A stretch of DNA of 64,000 bases from Marisediminitalea lipolytica (GCF_001758465.1 NZ_MJIC01000010.1:682001-746000); one strand, 5' to 3'. Counted from the first letter of the stretch, positions 8,685 through 17,684 are shown. Numbers and translations: made by a program. Notes: generated by a model from the sequence alone, not told the origin.

Positions 8685-9461
8685 TTAAGCGCGTTTTTTA
8701 CGACGCATCATTACAATACCTGCAAGTCCCAACAGCATATATACGGAATTTGTTGGTGCGCTTACGTTAACCTGTGGAGTTGGGGTCTGCTGCAAAATTG
8801 ATGCACTGCTCAAGAACACTTCAATATTCTCCAGCAAATCTAACTGGCCGTTAGTGTGCCAGTTTACATCCATCATTACCACCAAGCGGCCAGCGTCGCC
8901 TACTAAGTCATCCATATCCCAAGCCGCCGCATTAGTCACATTAGTTGCTGTAGAGGCAAATACATTATTAGCTAGGACACCTGAAATCCCACCACTTGCG
9001 TTAGGAGACCATGTAGTCACTGTATTTGGCAAATTAGCTAGATTACCAACCACGGTTGGATTAATGTAGCCTACTGAACCAGCATCACCCAAGCCCCCAA
9101 TTTGTACGGTTGGCGCGTCTAAAACACCATTCACAAAACTTGTTAAACTCGAATTCAATGTTTCGCAGCACGGGCGCTCACCGGTTAAATAAAGACCGCC
9201 GCCGCTAGCAAGGTAGTTACTTAATACCGTTTGTTCACTTGTTGATAGTGGGTCAAATGCACTGATTCCCCAAACAGAATCATACACGCTTAAATCGCCG
9301 TTAATATTCGTTCCAAATGTGGTAACTGTGTGGCCAAGAGACATTAGTTTATTCGCGACTGTATTTTTTTCACCGCGATCACCGAACAAAGCGATAACGC
9401 TCGCATTCGCTGTTTGGGATATAAAAAGCGTAAAAAATAGCGATATTGCTAATCTTTTCAT
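8685..9461 (-). CDS. PEP-CTERM-type sorted exported protein
   Basis: 258-residue exported protein of unknown function. Signal peptide about 1-20 ending TANA; mature part has a Rossmann-like beginning (VIALFGDRG, VANKLMSLGHTVTTFG) and a GGGLYLTGER segment, like Gly-rich GATase-fold domains often found in such proteins. The C-terminus is a tripartite sorting tail: a VSAPTN stretch in place of the usual PEP, a hydrophobic helix (about 236-252) and RRKKRA. Exosortase would cleave it; no exosortase gene is in the window. AGGAAG precedes the ATG. AT-rich surroundings hint at acquisition. Confidence 0.72.
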   Translation of the reverse strand: MKRLAISLFFTLFISQTANASVIALFGDRGEKNTVANKLMSLGHTVTTFGTNINGDLSVYDSVWGISAFDPLSTSEQTVLSNYLASGGGLYLTGERPCCETLNSSLTSFVNGVLDAPTVQIGGLGDAGSVGYINPTVVGNLANLPNTVTTWSPNASGGISGVLANNVFASTATNVTNAAAWDMDDLVGDAGRLVVMMDVNWHTNGQLDLLENIEVFLSSASILQQTPTPQVNVSAPTNSVYMLLGLAGIVMMRRKKRA

Positions 9462-9570
9462 GGTTTTACTTCCTTTCTATGTACACATGTTTTTAGTATC
9501 GATTAATATAAATGTTGCATAGCAATAATTGGTCCATTTTTTTAAGTGTTTATTTTGTATTCACTTTTTA

Positions 9571-9596
9571 TTTTTACACTTTCACGAATGTAAAAA
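9571..9596. repeat. 8-bp inverted repeat in an A/T-rich tract
   Basis: TTTTTACA and TGTAAAAA flank a 10-base loop about 110 bp upstream of the PEP-CTERM start. It may be a regulator site, the terminator of a lost gene, or a composition effect. Confidence 0.4.
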
Positions 9597-9933
9597 AAAT
9601 TGACAATTTACGAATTATATTCAAAAAGATATCGATTATGAGCGTTTAAGAGTTAAAGAAAGCCATTAGGGAGTTATAAGCCGCATAACTTTGCTCGCGC
9701 TTGGAAAAAATGCTAACAACGAAACATATCGCGATTGAAATCTTCGAAGAAGCTTTCAAACTAACAGCTAATAATAAAGGAGAAAGTTTATTTCAAACAG
9801 CCTGAGTGAATTCCGGACAAGTTCAGCATCCTGTCTAATCCCTGAAACCAACCTTGTCATCCCTGAATCGCATAGCGATATCAAGGATCTCCTCAAAAGA
9901 CTGGCTCATTAAATACAAACTTTTTCGCTTATC

Positions 9934-9963
9934 TTAAAAAACCATTGGAAACGGGCTTATAAT
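9934..9963 (+). promoter_or_regulatory. possible promoter of the small lipoprotein gene
   Basis: TTAAAA (9934-9939), an 18-bp spacer and a consensus TATAAT (9958-9963). It would give an mRNA leader of roughly 110 bases before the ATG at 10079. Confidence 0.4.
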
Positions 9964-10078
9964 CAGGTGTAAGGTATTGTTATCACAAAATTATGTTGGG
10001 ATTTCAGGGATGAATAAGACGGCGTGTTACTGTGAATTCTCGATAGCAAGCTGTTACGTGCTACAAGGAGTTTAACTA

Positions 10079-10327
10079 ATGAAAAAGTTTTCGATAGTGT
10101 ATTTCGTTACCCTTTCATCTGTAGCCCTATCGGGGTGCACTACGCTCGATAGTGAGTCTTTGGATTTAGAAAATATTGTTGTCAATTCTGTCTTGCCAAT
10201 CATTACAGGTGTCAAAGTTTACAGAGGTAATCGGTCTCAGTGCAATCAGCTTAAGATGCAGTGTCCTGCATCAAGGTATAACGAGCACACTCTTAATGGC
10301 GAACTCAGATGTTCCTGCAGAAATTGA
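10079..10327 (+). CDS. small cysteine-rich lipoprotein, unknown function
   Basis: 82-residue predicted outer-membrane lipoprotein. A 19-residue signal ends in lipobox LSGC, and +2 is Thr, which favours outer-membrane sorting. The mature part is about 60 residues and carries four further Cys, two spaced as CNQLKMQC and two as CSC near the end, so two disulfides are possible. Start is well supported by AAGGAG 8 bases before the ATG. No family recognised. It stands alone in AT-rich DNA between the divergent PEP-CTERM gene and sohB. Confidence 0.75.
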   Translation: MKKFSIVYFVTLSSVALSGCTTLDSESLDLENIVVNSVLPIITGVKVYRGNRSQCNQLKMQCPASRYNEHTLNGELRCSCRN

Positions 10328-10687
10328 ATTTTTGATTGGAGCAAGCATCTTTTTTTAAACTAATCGGCACAGAACAAATAAATTATGGCGTGAGCCAAAA
10401 CACGCTTTGATGATAAAACGCACTCGAATTCGCCATTATTGACTTCGCTTTTGCGCCCCGTATTTGTGCCCTTTCTCTATTTCCGCTCGAAGGCTTCCGG
10501 GACACAACAGTCACCGCCGCCAATGATACCGCTCCTCAATTTGTTATCAGCCTAAGCCAGGCTGGCCATTTTTACATCTGCTTACGACACAACAGCCGGG
10601 GGAGTGGCATTGTGTGTCGTCACGGCAGGCGATCGCTGGTATGATTCAGCAAGAAAAATCAGACAGACCATAACACAAGAGGCATTT
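10328..10687. other. intergenic region upstream of sohB
   Basis: 360 bp. Composition changes from AT-rich to normal near 10440, which may mark the right edge of the inserted block. An extended -10 promoter for sohB lies at 10637-10645. No gene seen. Confidence 0.5.
10637..10645 (+). promoter_or_regulatory. extended -10 promoter of the sohB operon
   Basis: TGGTATGAT is an extended -10 element (TGn + TATGAT) about 43 bases before the GTG start; the -35 (TCGTCA, 10617-10622) is weak, as is usual for this promoter class. Confidence 0.45.
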
Positions 10688-11710
10688 GTGGAATTCTTAT
10701 ACGAATACGGACTATTTTTAGCTAAAGCCGTCACCCTGGTAGCGGCAATTGTTATCATACTGGCGGTTGCGGCGGGCGCTGCGGCCAAACAAAAACAAGG
10801 TAAAGGCCAGTTAGAAATACACTCTATCAGTGAGCAGCTAAAAGATATCACCCATTATGCGCAGCAAGTTACCCTGGATAAAGCCAGTCTGAAAAAACTG
10901 GCTAAAGAACAGAAGAAAAAGCAAAAAGAGAAGAAAGAACCCGCTGATGATGCCGGTAAGCTTTTTGTTATCGATTTTAAAGGCTCCATGGACGCCCATG
11001 AAGTTGAAAAGTTACGCGAAGAAGTTACCGCTGTGCTGTGTATCGCTACGGACAAAGACGAAGTACTGGTAAAAATTGAGAGTGGCGGTGGCGTGGTACA
11101 TGGTTACGGACTGGCCGCAGCGCAGTTACAGCGGATCCGTGATAAAGGCCTGAAACTAACCGTCGCCGTGGATAAAGTGGCGGCAAGTGGTGGTTACATG
11201 ATGGCCTGCGTAGCAGACAAGCTGATTGCCAGTCAGTTTGCTATAATCGGCTCTATAGGCGTGCTGGCGCAGTTACCTAACTTCCATAAGCTGTTAAAGA
11301 AAAATGATATCGATTATGAGCAACACACCGCCGGTGAATACAAACGCACTCTGACGGTGTTTGGTGAAAATACCGATGAAGGCCGCGAAAAATTCCGGGA
11401 AGAACTGGAAGCCGTGCATGTGATGTTTAAGGACTGGGTCAGTACTAATCGTAAGGATCTGGATATCGCCAAGGTAGCCACGGGTGAATACTGGTATGGC
11501 AGTCAGGCCCTGGCCCTGGGCCTTGTAGACGGTATCAGTACCTCTGATGATTACATTATGGGCGTGTACCCTGAGCGGGATATTTTTGCTGTTAAGTTTA
11601 TGCAAAAGAAAAACGTGGCAGAAAAATTAGGTATGTCCTTTGCGCAGGGGGCCGAGCGAGCGCTAATGCGTATGGTGAGTCAACTACCACAGTGGTTTAA
11701 AAAGTCGTAA
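10688..11710 (+). CDS. sohB: SohB-type S49 peptidase, inner membrane
   Basis: 340-residue membrane-anchored serine protease of the signal peptide peptidase SppA family. The GTG at 10688 is chosen because the protein then starts EFLYEYGLFLAK as in E. coli SohB and AAGAGG lies 5 bases upstream; an upstream ATG at 10604 would add an unrelated extension. One membrane helix spans about 11-32, followed by a Lys-rich linker. The Ser/Lys dyad is Ser167 (AASGGY) and Lys219 (GEYKR). It abuts the next gene (stop TAA then ATG), so it probably leads a four-gene operon. Confidence 0.93.
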   Translation: MEFLYEYGLFLAKAVTLVAAIVIILAVAAGAAAKQKQGKGQLEIHSISEQLKDITHYAQQVTLDKASLKKLAKEQKKKQKEKKEPADDAGKLFVIDFKGSMDAHEVEKLREEVTAVLCIATDKDEVLVKIESGGGVVHGYGLAAAQLQRIRDKGLKLTVAVDKVAASGGYMMACVADKLIASQFAIIGSIGVLAQLPNFHKLLKKNDIDYEQHTAGEYKRTLTVFGENTDEGREKFREELEAVHVMFKDWVSTNRKDLDIAKVATGEYWYGSQALALGLVDGISTSDDYIMGVYPERDIFAVKFMQKKNVAEKLGMSFAQGAERALMRMVSQLPQWFKKS

Positions 11711-12352
11711 ATGAGCAAGCAAACCAAAACGCGAATTATTGAAGCCGCCGAGCAACTCTTTGCCTTGCAGGGATACGGCCAAACTTCAATGCGTGAAATC
11801 ACCGCCAGAGCAGATGTTAATCTGGCGTCGGTTAATTATCATTTTGGCAGTAAGAAAAATCTGATCCAGGCATTACTCAAACGTTATTTTGATGTCATGA
11901 TGCCGCAAATTGATACCGCCCTGGAAACCCTTATTCCCAGCGTTGGCCGTCGCGGTGTGGATCAGGTACTGCAGAGCCTGAAGGGGCCCTTGCTAAACCT
12001 CAACGAGGTTCAGCCCAATGGCACCGAAATGTTCGTGCAGTTACTGGGTAAGGGTTATACCGAGTCACAGGGCCATTTACGCCGGTTTATTATGGGTAAT
12101 TACGGCGACACCGTGCATACCATTCTTGCCATGCTGCGTACCGCATTACCAGCAATCCCGGCCGATGAGCTGTTTTGGCGATTACACTTTGCTATTGGCA
12201 GTTTTGTCTTTTCCATGGCGTCAAGCCAGGCCTTAAAAGATATTGCCAAAGCGGATTATCAGCAGGACATTGACATTGCCGATGTTATCGAGCACTTGTT
12301 TCCCTTCGTCGCCAAGGGGATCAGTGGCGATGGCTACCAGAACGAGTTTTAA
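11711..12352 (+). CDS. psrA: TetR family regulator, PsrA-like
   Basis: 213-residue repressor. The N-terminal TetR helix-turn-helix covers about 10-55 with the stretch NLASVNYHFGSKKNLI, which closely resembles PsrA of Pseudomonas and Shewanella. PsrA responds to long-chain fatty acids and controls fatty-acid degradation genes; that role is transferred by similarity. Its ATG immediately follows the sohB stop, indicating translational coupling. Branched-chain acyl-CoA degradation genes 6 kb away could be linked, but their upstream site looks like LiuR rather than PsrA. Confidence 0.75.
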   Translation: MSKQTKTRIIEAAEQLFALQGYGQTSMREITARADVNLASVNYHFGSKKNLIQALLKRYFDVMMPQIDTALETLIPSVGRRGVDQVLQSLKGPLLNLNEVQPNGTEMFVQLLGKGYTESQGHLRRFIMGNYGDTVHTILAMLRTALPAIPADELFWRLHFAIGSFVFSMASSQALKDIAKADYQQDIDIADVIEHLFPFVAKGISGDGYQNEF

Positions 12353-12355
12353 ACC

Positions 12356-13108
12356 ATGTTAACCAATCAGTTAGTCAGCTATCTTAATCAGGAGTTACAG
12401 GTAGCTGCCATCAAGGATTATTGCCCTAACGGCCTGCAAATCGAAGGACGGCCGGTTATCGAGCACCTGGTCACCGGTGTTACGGCCTCTCAGCAACTTA
12501 TTGATGCGGCCATTGCGGTGAATGCGGATGCCATTCTGGTCCATCACGGCTATTTCTGGAAAGGGGAAAGTGAAGTCCTCACCGGCATGAAAAAACGTCG
12601 CATTGCTAGCCTGCTGAGCCATGATATCAACTTACTGGCCTACCATTTACCCATTGATGTGCACAGCCATTGGGGAAATAACGCGCAATTAGGCAAAGTA
12701 TTTGAACTGGAAGACATCGAGCCGCTGGCTACGGTCAGCCCAGCCGGCATTGTCTATCAGGGTAGGACCAACACAACCCTGGGCGAGTTTGCTGCCTTGG
12801 TAAGCAATAAACTTGGCCGTGATTTGGTGGTTTGTGAAGGTGACACTCAAAAGTCAATTGGTCTGGTTGCCTGGTGTACCGGTGGTGGCCAGGGTTTTAT
12901 TGAGCAGGCTGCTGCTGCCGGCTGTGATTTGTTTATTAGCGGTGAAGTATCTGAGCAAACTATTCATGTGGCCAGGGAAATGGGGATCGCGTTTATTGCC
13001 GCGGGTCATCATGCTACCGAGCGATATGGCGTTAAAGCCGTAGGCGAGCATCTTGCTGAAGAGTTCGATTTAACCGTTACCTTCATCGATATCGATAATC
13101 CGGCCTGA
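12356..13108 (+). CDS. ybgI: Nif3-like dinuclear metal centre protein, YbgI type
   Basis: 250-residue protein of the Nif3/DUF34 family, a hexameric metal-binding protein whose exact reaction is debated. Metal ligands known from E. coli YbgI are in place: His63-His64 (LVHHGYFW), Asp101 (DVHSHW) and the C-terminal His/Glu pair (GHHATERYG, about 219 and 223). Length matches the family. It starts 3 bases after the regulator stop and is followed 4 bases later by cmoM, so the four genes look like one transcript. Confidence 0.93.
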   Translation: MLTNQLVSYLNQELQVAAIKDYCPNGLQIEGRPVIEHLVTGVTASQQLIDAAIAVNADAILVHHGYFWKGESEVLTGMKKRRIASLLSHDINLLAYHLPIDVHSHWGNNAQLGKVFELEDIEPLATVSPAGIVYQGRTNTTLGEFAALVSNKLGRDLVVCEGDTQKSIGLVAWCTGGGQGFIEQAAAAGCDLFISGEVSEQTIHVAREMGIAFIAAGHHATERYGVKAVGEHLAEEFDLTVTFIDIDNPA

Positions 13109-13112
13109 GGTC

Positions 13113-13859
13113 ATGGCGTTGAAAGATCAGTCGTTTAACGGTCTGGCCCATAAGTTTAACCGTAACATTTACGGCACCACCAAGGGCCAGCTCAGGCACA
13201 CACTGTTATGTGAAGTACTCAGCGAGTCGCTGTCAGGTTTACCACCGCAACGCATTATTGAACTGGGCGGCGGTACCGGCGTGATGTCTGCTTTTCTGGC
13301 CGCGCAGGGGCACCATCTTACCCTTACCGATATTTCTGAGGAGATCCTGGCTCTGGCCCGTGAGCAACTGGATAGCGCCATTGATATCCGTCAGGCCGAT
13401 TTGTTCTCGGTCAATGAGCTTGGCGACTTTGATGTAGTGGTATGTCACGCGGTACTGGAATGGCTGGCACACCCCTTTGACGCACTGGCCCATCTTGGCA
13501 CACAAATGGCCCCTGGGGCTAAACTCAGCCTGACGTTTTTTAATCGTGATGCGGCGCTTTTCAGTAATGCCATTTATGGCAACTTTGACTACATCGCCCG
13601 CGGTATGAAAGTAAAAAATCAGGTCCGTTTAAACCCCCAGCAACCGCTGTCACCGAAAGTGGTTATTGACCGGTTGGAGCAACTCGGGTTTAGCATTAAA
13701 TCCATGCGAGGGATACGTTGCTTCCACGATTACCTCAGGGACAAGGACATGGCAGCCTCCCATTATGAAGAGCTACTGGCGTTAGAGCGACAGTACTGCA
13801 CGCAGGAGCCGTATCTGTGGCTCGGCAAGTATTTTCATCTGTGGCTTGAAAAAAACTAA
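13113..13859 (+). CDS. cmoM: tRNA 5-carboxymethoxyuridine methyltransferase
   Basis: SAM-dependent methyltransferase that converts cmo5U34 to mcmo5U34 in wobble positions of certain tRNAs. The N-terminal FNGLAHKFNRNIYGTTKGQL is typical of CmoM (formerly SmtA); the SAM motif ELGGGTGV lies at 50-57 and motif IV is CHAVLEWL. 248 residues, near the E. coli length. TGAGG precedes the ATG. Last gene of the sohB operon; convergent with the lactate dehydrogenase gene 8 bp away. Confidence 0.93.
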   Translation: MALKDQSFNGLAHKFNRNIYGTTKGQLRHTLLCEVLSESLSGLPPQRIIELGGGTGVMSAFLAAQGHHLTLTDISEEILALAREQLDSAIDIRQADLFSVNELGDFDVVVCHAVLEWLAHPFDALAHLGTQMAPGAKLSLTFFNRDAALFSNAIYGNFDYIARGMKVKNQVRLNPQQPLSPKVVIDRLEQLGFSIKSMRGIRCFHDYLRDKDMAASHYEELLALERQYCTQEPYLWLGKYFHLWLEKN

Positions 13860-13867
13860 GGCCGCAC

Positions 13868-14875
13868 TCAGGGTTTTACCACAAAGCGCTCTTTACTTAC
13901 TTTACCCGTATGCCAGGAAACAATGTTATCCAGTGTCACACCGGCAATTTGGGTCAGGGCCTCAGCGGTAAAAAAGCCCTGATGCCCAGTGATCAGCACA
14001 TTATGAAAGGTTTGCAGGCGTTCAAACACATCGTCCTGAATAATTTCACTGGAATGATCGTGAAAAAATAACTCTGATTCCATTTCGTAAACATCCAGCC
14101 CCAGATAGCCAATCTTATGTGTTTTTAGCCCTTTGATCACGGCATGAGTATCTATCAGGCCGCCACGAGAGGTGTTTATCAGCATCACGCCATCACGCAT
14201 TATCGCCAGTGACTGCTCGTTGATAAGATGGTAGCTCTGTTCATTGAGCGGGCAGTGCAGGCTGATAATATGGCACTCAGATAACAGGGTGTTCAGTGAG
14301 GTGTAAGTAGCCCCTGTTTCTGTTAGCTTTTCGTCAGTGTAGGGGTCGTAACAATAAATTTCACAACCAAATCCACTGAGCAAACGGACCAGCGCGGCGC
14401 CAATATGACCGGTGCCAACCACACCGACCTTTTTACCATGTAAGGTGAAGCCCAGCAGACCATTGAGGTTAAAATTACCTTCTCTGACACGATTATAGGC
14501 TTTATGGGTTTTGCGATTGAGGGTCATAATTAACGCCAGCGCGTGTTCGGCCACGGCCTCGGGGGAATACGCCGGTACCCTTGATACGGCCAGCCCTAAG
14601 TCGTTTGCCGCGTCGGTATCAACATTATTAAAACCCGCGCATCGCAGCGCAACATGTGTAACGCCCTGAATTTTAAGGTGCTGTAGAATCGCTCTGTCCA
14701 GTTCATCGTTTACAAATGCGCATACCACATCGGCTTGTTGACACAGTGACACGGTTTTATGGTCCAGCTGCGTTGCAAACGTTGTCAGCTCAATTTGCTG
14801 ACAAAGCGGGTGCTGTCTGAATGATTCAATATCATATTGCTGTGCGCTGAACATCGCTACGCGTGGAAGGGTCAT
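13868..14875 (-). CDS. ldhA: D-lactate dehydrogenase (D-2-hydroxyacid dehydrogenase)
   Basis: 335 residues with start at MTLPRVAMFS, which aligns with E. coli LdhA; an upstream in-frame ATG at 14965 would add 30 residues lacking homology. Family features: RCAGFNNVD (about 78-86), PAYSPEAVAEH, NAD-binding GTGHIG (154-159), the catalytic Arg in NTSRGGLID, the Glu in GLDVYEME and the His in GHQGFFT. Reduces pyruvate to D-lactate or oxidises D-lactate with NAD. Transcribed alone; no clear terminator seen in the 8 bp before cmoM's stop. Confidence 0.88.
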   Translation of the reverse strand: MTLPRVAMFSAQQYDIESFRQHPLCQQIELTTFATQLDHKTVSLCQQADVVCAFVNDELDRAILQHLKIQGVTHVALRCAGFNNVDTDAANDLGLAVSRVPAYSPEAVAEHALALIMTLNRKTHKAYNRVREGNFNLNGLLGFTLHGKKVGVVGTGHIGAALVRLLSGFGCEIYCYDPYTDEKLTETGATYTSLNTLLSECHIISLHCPLNEQSYHLINEQSLAIMRDGVMLINTSRGGLIDTHAVIKGLKTHKIGYLGLDVYEMESELFFHDHSSEIIQDDVFERLQTFHNVLITGHQGFFTAEALTQIAGVTLDNIVSWHTGKVSKERFVVKP

Positions 14876-15012
14876 AGGATTCTCAATCGGTAATCTGTGT
14901 ATTTCTAATAGTATTATCCTGTCCAGAACCGTCAAGTTTAGGTTATTCGTGATAGCCGCGGGCATGTTACAATAAACGGCTAAAAGCAGTCATCGCAATG
15001 GAGAATAAAACA

Positions 15013-15879
15013 ATGAAAGTCAGCTTTATCGGTTTGGGTGTCATGGGGTTTCCTATGGCCGGTCATCTGCAAACCAACGGCTACGATGTGTGTGTCTACA
15101 ATCGCACCAGTGCCAAAGCGTCTGATTGGCAGGCTCAGTATCAGGGCCGTATGGCTGCAACACCGGCTGAGGCCGCCAGCGGGGCCGATATGGTGTTTGT
15201 TTGTGTGGGCAACGATGATGATGTGCGTCAGGTTGTTTATGGCGAAACCGGTATACTGGCCGGACTTGCTGCGGGTGCACTGGTGATTGACCATACTACG
15301 GCTTCGGCAGAACTGGCCAGGGAACTTGCAGAGGCCTGTAGTAAACAGGATATTGGCTTTCTGGATGCACCGGTATCCGGTGGACAGGCCGGCGCCGAAA
15401 CTGGTCAGTTAACCATTATGGTGGGTGGTGAGGAAACCGACTACGCCCAGGCACAACCGGTAATGGATGCCTATGCCCGCCATAGTCAGTTACTTGGCAA
15501 GCATGGCAGTGGTCAGTTAGCTAAAATGATGAATCAGATCTGCATTGCCGGGATTGTTCAGGGTCTGTCAGAAGCACTACATTTTGGCCAGCAGGCGGGC
15601 TTGGACTGTGCTGCTGTGATTGATGTTATCAGTAAGGGCGCGGCCCAATCGTGGCAAATGGAAAACCGGGCTGCCACTATGATTGACGGCAAATACGAAT
15701 TTGGTTTTGCTGTGGACTGGATGCGTAAAGACTTATCGATTGCGCTGAACGAAGCGCGCCGTAATGGTTCTACCTTAGCGTTAACAGCACTGGTTGATCA
15801 GTATTACGCCGATGTACAGAAGCTTGGTGGCGGACGCTGGGATACGTCCAGTTTATTAACCCGGCTACACCAGAAATAA
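15013..15879 (+). CDS. NAD(P)-dependent beta-hydroxyacid dehydrogenase
   Basis: 288-residue member of the 3-hydroxyisobutyrate/tartronate-semialdehyde dehydrogenase family. Shows the dinucleotide motif FIGLGVMG (5-12), the substrate motif DAPVSGGQAGAETG and the catalytic Lys in GQLAKMMNQ. The ATG at 15013 is preferred over 14998 because GGAG (15000-15003) lies 9 bases before it. It is a distant paralogue of mmsB at 21518 but is not in the valine operon, so its substrate may be a different beta-hydroxy acid. Convergent with the REC-TPR gene, stops 2 bp apart. Confidence 0.85.
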   Translation: MKVSFIGLGVMGFPMAGHLQTNGYDVCVYNRTSAKASDWQAQYQGRMAATPAEAASGADMVFVCVGNDDDVRQVVYGETGILAGLAAGALVIDHTTASAELARELAEACSKQDIGFLDAPVSGGQAGAETGQLTIMVGGEETDYAQAQPVMDAYARHSQLLGKHGSGQLAKMMNQICIAGIVQGLSEALHFGQQAGLDCAAVIDVISKGAAQSWQMENRAATMIDGKYEFGFAVDWMRKDLSIALNEARRNGSTLALTALVDQYYADVQKLGGGRWDTSSLLTRLHQK

Positions 15880-15881
15880 GA

Positions 15882-17525
15882 TTAACGCGGATGGGTGCTG
15901 TGGCTGGCCGCGTGCAGCACCTCGTTAATCTGAGCGTACTGCCTTTTCAGGCGGGCAAAGCGCTGTTGGTTACTTTCCGTTAGCTCACTCTGATTAATTT
16001 GCAGCACTAAATCCCGCAATAGCAGGTTGCGATAGCTGGTTTGTTTTTCTACCAACAGCGTTTGTAACATGTTCAGCGCTATGGCCGGCACCTCCGGCTG
16101 CAGTTGTAACGCATAGTAAAAAGCTGCCAGTGCTTCCTGATAGGCTTGCTGAATAAACAGCTTCTGACCTTTCTCGTTAAATACATCTGCCCGACTGGCA
16201 GCCAGTCCTGATTCTTGCTCAGCACTAACAAGCCGGCTTTGCAGGGTTTGTTGTTCGGTGGGCATTTCGCCGGTATCACTTTTTTGTTTGGCGAAATCCA
16301 TAAGCTGAACAGCCAGGGTTTCATTGTCCAGCGCACTGTACACCCGCGCTGCGGTAATCAGCGTGTTGGCAGAGCTGCGGTTAAATACCTGCATATGTTC
16401 CCGTTGGGTAAGGCTTTCGGCTTTATCGGGTTGATCTTCCAGTATGTAGCTATAGGCCAGCAGATAATCGTGGCGTTGCCTTATCTGCGAATCGCCATTG
16501 CTGCGGGCGGCAACACCAGCCAGCTTTCGCGCCTGGCTTAAACTTTCAGTACGGTTACTGGCCGGACTGTTTTGTGCAATGCTCAGATAAAATTCCGCCA
16601 GTTCAAATGTAAACTCATCAAACCGTTCTTTGGTTGAGCGATTGTATTCACGCTTTTTTTGAAGCAAATCAATACTCTCTATTGCCCGGTTTTGCTTCTG
16701 ATAAGTCATGGTTTTAAGGCGCGTGGCCGGTAAACTTAAATCGCTGTCCTGAATATGGTCCAGGTAATATTCGGTTTTTTCATAGGCGGCTTGTTCGAAT
16801 GACAGACACGCCAGCCATTCAAATGCTTTATCCCGGGTAAGCAGGGTGTCGAGCATGGTATCCAGAGACGTCTGGCAATCTGGCCAGTTGCCCATCAAAA
16901 ACTGACACTTCAATTTGCCCCATTGTGCCCATAATACTTTATCGGACTGTTGTAACACCTGCTGGTAAATTGTCAGTGCATCTGCATATTGATGTTGTTG
17001 AAGTAACAGGCGGGCCTGTAGTTTTTCCAGATCCGACTTTACCCTTGAAGACTGGGGCTGACTCAGTTGATTTTTCAGGTAGGCAATCGCTTTGTCGCAC
17101 AAGCCATCATCAAGATACGTCAGCGCGCGTCCTGCCTGGCGCCGGTACTCCAGATAATGCTTTAATCCCCGTTGCAGAGAGTTAATGGTATAGGGTTTTA
17201 ATAGCAGCAGATCAGGGTGGATATCGATTATCTGACCAATAGTTTGGGGCATACGATCGGCGGTTAAAAATATAATGCCGGTACTTGGCCGTAAAAAGTC
17301 AGATTGTCTTAATGATTGTACCCACTCCACGCCGTTGCGGCGCTGACCCAGATGAAAATCAAATATGAGCAGCTCGAAATGCTGCTTGCGCAACACATTT
17401 TTGAGTTCGCCGCCGGTACTGAAGCTGGCGACCTCTAAATTTCCCATGTTTATAAGATGACTACGAATGGTGGTTCTGGCAGTTGCATTATCCTCGATAA
17501 TTGCAACTCTGAGCTTTTGTACCAT
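15882..17525 (-). CDS. orphan response regulator with TPR-rich C-terminal region
   Basis: 547 residues: an N-terminal receiver domain (about 5-125) with acidic pocket Glu11-Asp12, phospho-acceptor Asp56 (IFDFHLG), Thr88 (LTAD) and Lys110 (LLKPY), then about 400 residues of helical tetratricopeptide-like repeats to the C-terminus. There is no DNA-binding or enzymatic output domain, so output is probably by protein-protein contact. No kinase gene is adjacent. A paralogue of the same architecture lies at 35790-37445, with a shared final repeat (A-AL-L-P---IALN-LQ). Function unknown. Confidence 0.85.
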   Translation of the reverse strand: MVQKLRVAIIEDNATARTTIRSHLINMGNLEVASFSTGGELKNVLRKQHFELLIFDFHLGQRRNGVEWVQSLRQSDFLRPSTGIIFLTADRMPQTIGQIIDIHPDLLLLKPYTINSLQRGLKHYLEYRRQAGRALTYLDDGLCDKAIAYLKNQLSQPQSSRVKSDLEKLQARLLLQQHQYADALTIYQQVLQQSDKVLWAQWGKLKCQFLMGNWPDCQTSLDTMLDTLLTRDKAFEWLACLSFEQAAYEKTEYYLDHIQDSDLSLPATRLKTMTYQKQNRAIESIDLLQKKREYNRSTKERFDEFTFELAEFYLSIAQNSPASNRTESLSQARKLAGVAARSNGDSQIRQRHDYLLAYSYILEDQPDKAESLTQREHMQVFNRSSANTLITAARVYSALDNETLAVQLMDFAKQKSDTGEMPTEQQTLQSRLVSAEQESGLAASRADVFNEKGQKLFIQQAYQEALAAFYYALQLQPEVPAIALNMLQTLLVEKQTSYRNLLLRDLVLQINQSELTESNQQRFARLKRQYAQINEVLHAASHSTHPR

Positions 17526-17670
17526 TCGTGCACCGTTAAACCTGATTGTTCCCTGACTATTAGCATATTAGCAGGGTTCTGAAATTTAAAGGGCAAATTA
17601 TCAAATAGGTATGTAATCGGATAATTTTGTCACAAATAATTTACATTTACTTTCGATTCTTTTACTTACC

Positions 17671-17684
17671 TTACGTTTACGTAA
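17671..17684. promoter_or_regulatory. putative LiuR-type operator upstream of the valine operon
   Basis: TTACGT-TT-ACGTAA is a perfect inverted repeat 53 bp before the mmsA ATG, flanked by CC and AGG. From memory, LiuR (MerR family), the regulator of branched-chain amino acid degradation in gammaproteobacteria, binds ACGT-containing palindromes of this layout. The liuR gene is not in the window. Confidence 0.6.

Larger units (their letters stand above)
9462..10078. other. long AT-rich intergenic region
   Basis: 617 bp with no convincing gene. It contains an 8-bp inverted repeat (9571-9596) in a T/A-rich tract, a 31-codon ATG frame at 9710-9805 that is too short to trust, and a plausible promoter for the small lipoprotein. 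The two neighbouring genes diverge from it. Confidence 0.6.

Noticed and set aside
9600-9621. TTGACA followed by TATATT
   Set aside because: Spacing is only 10 bp, far from the 17 bp needed for a sigma70 promoter, and no gene follows.
9677-9700. GTTAT...ATAAC repeat resembling integron attC core ends
   Set aside because: Arms are 5 bp, the core does not fit GTTRRRY/RYYYAAC spacing, and no integrase or cassette array is seen.
9710-9805. 31-codon ATG frame in the AT-rich intergenic region
   Set aside because: Weak ribosome-binding site, no recognisable motif and too short to distinguish from chance.
10604-10687. Upstream ATG extension of sohB
   Set aside because: Adds 28 residues unlike any SohB; the GTG at 10688 has a ribosome-binding site and the conserved N-terminus.
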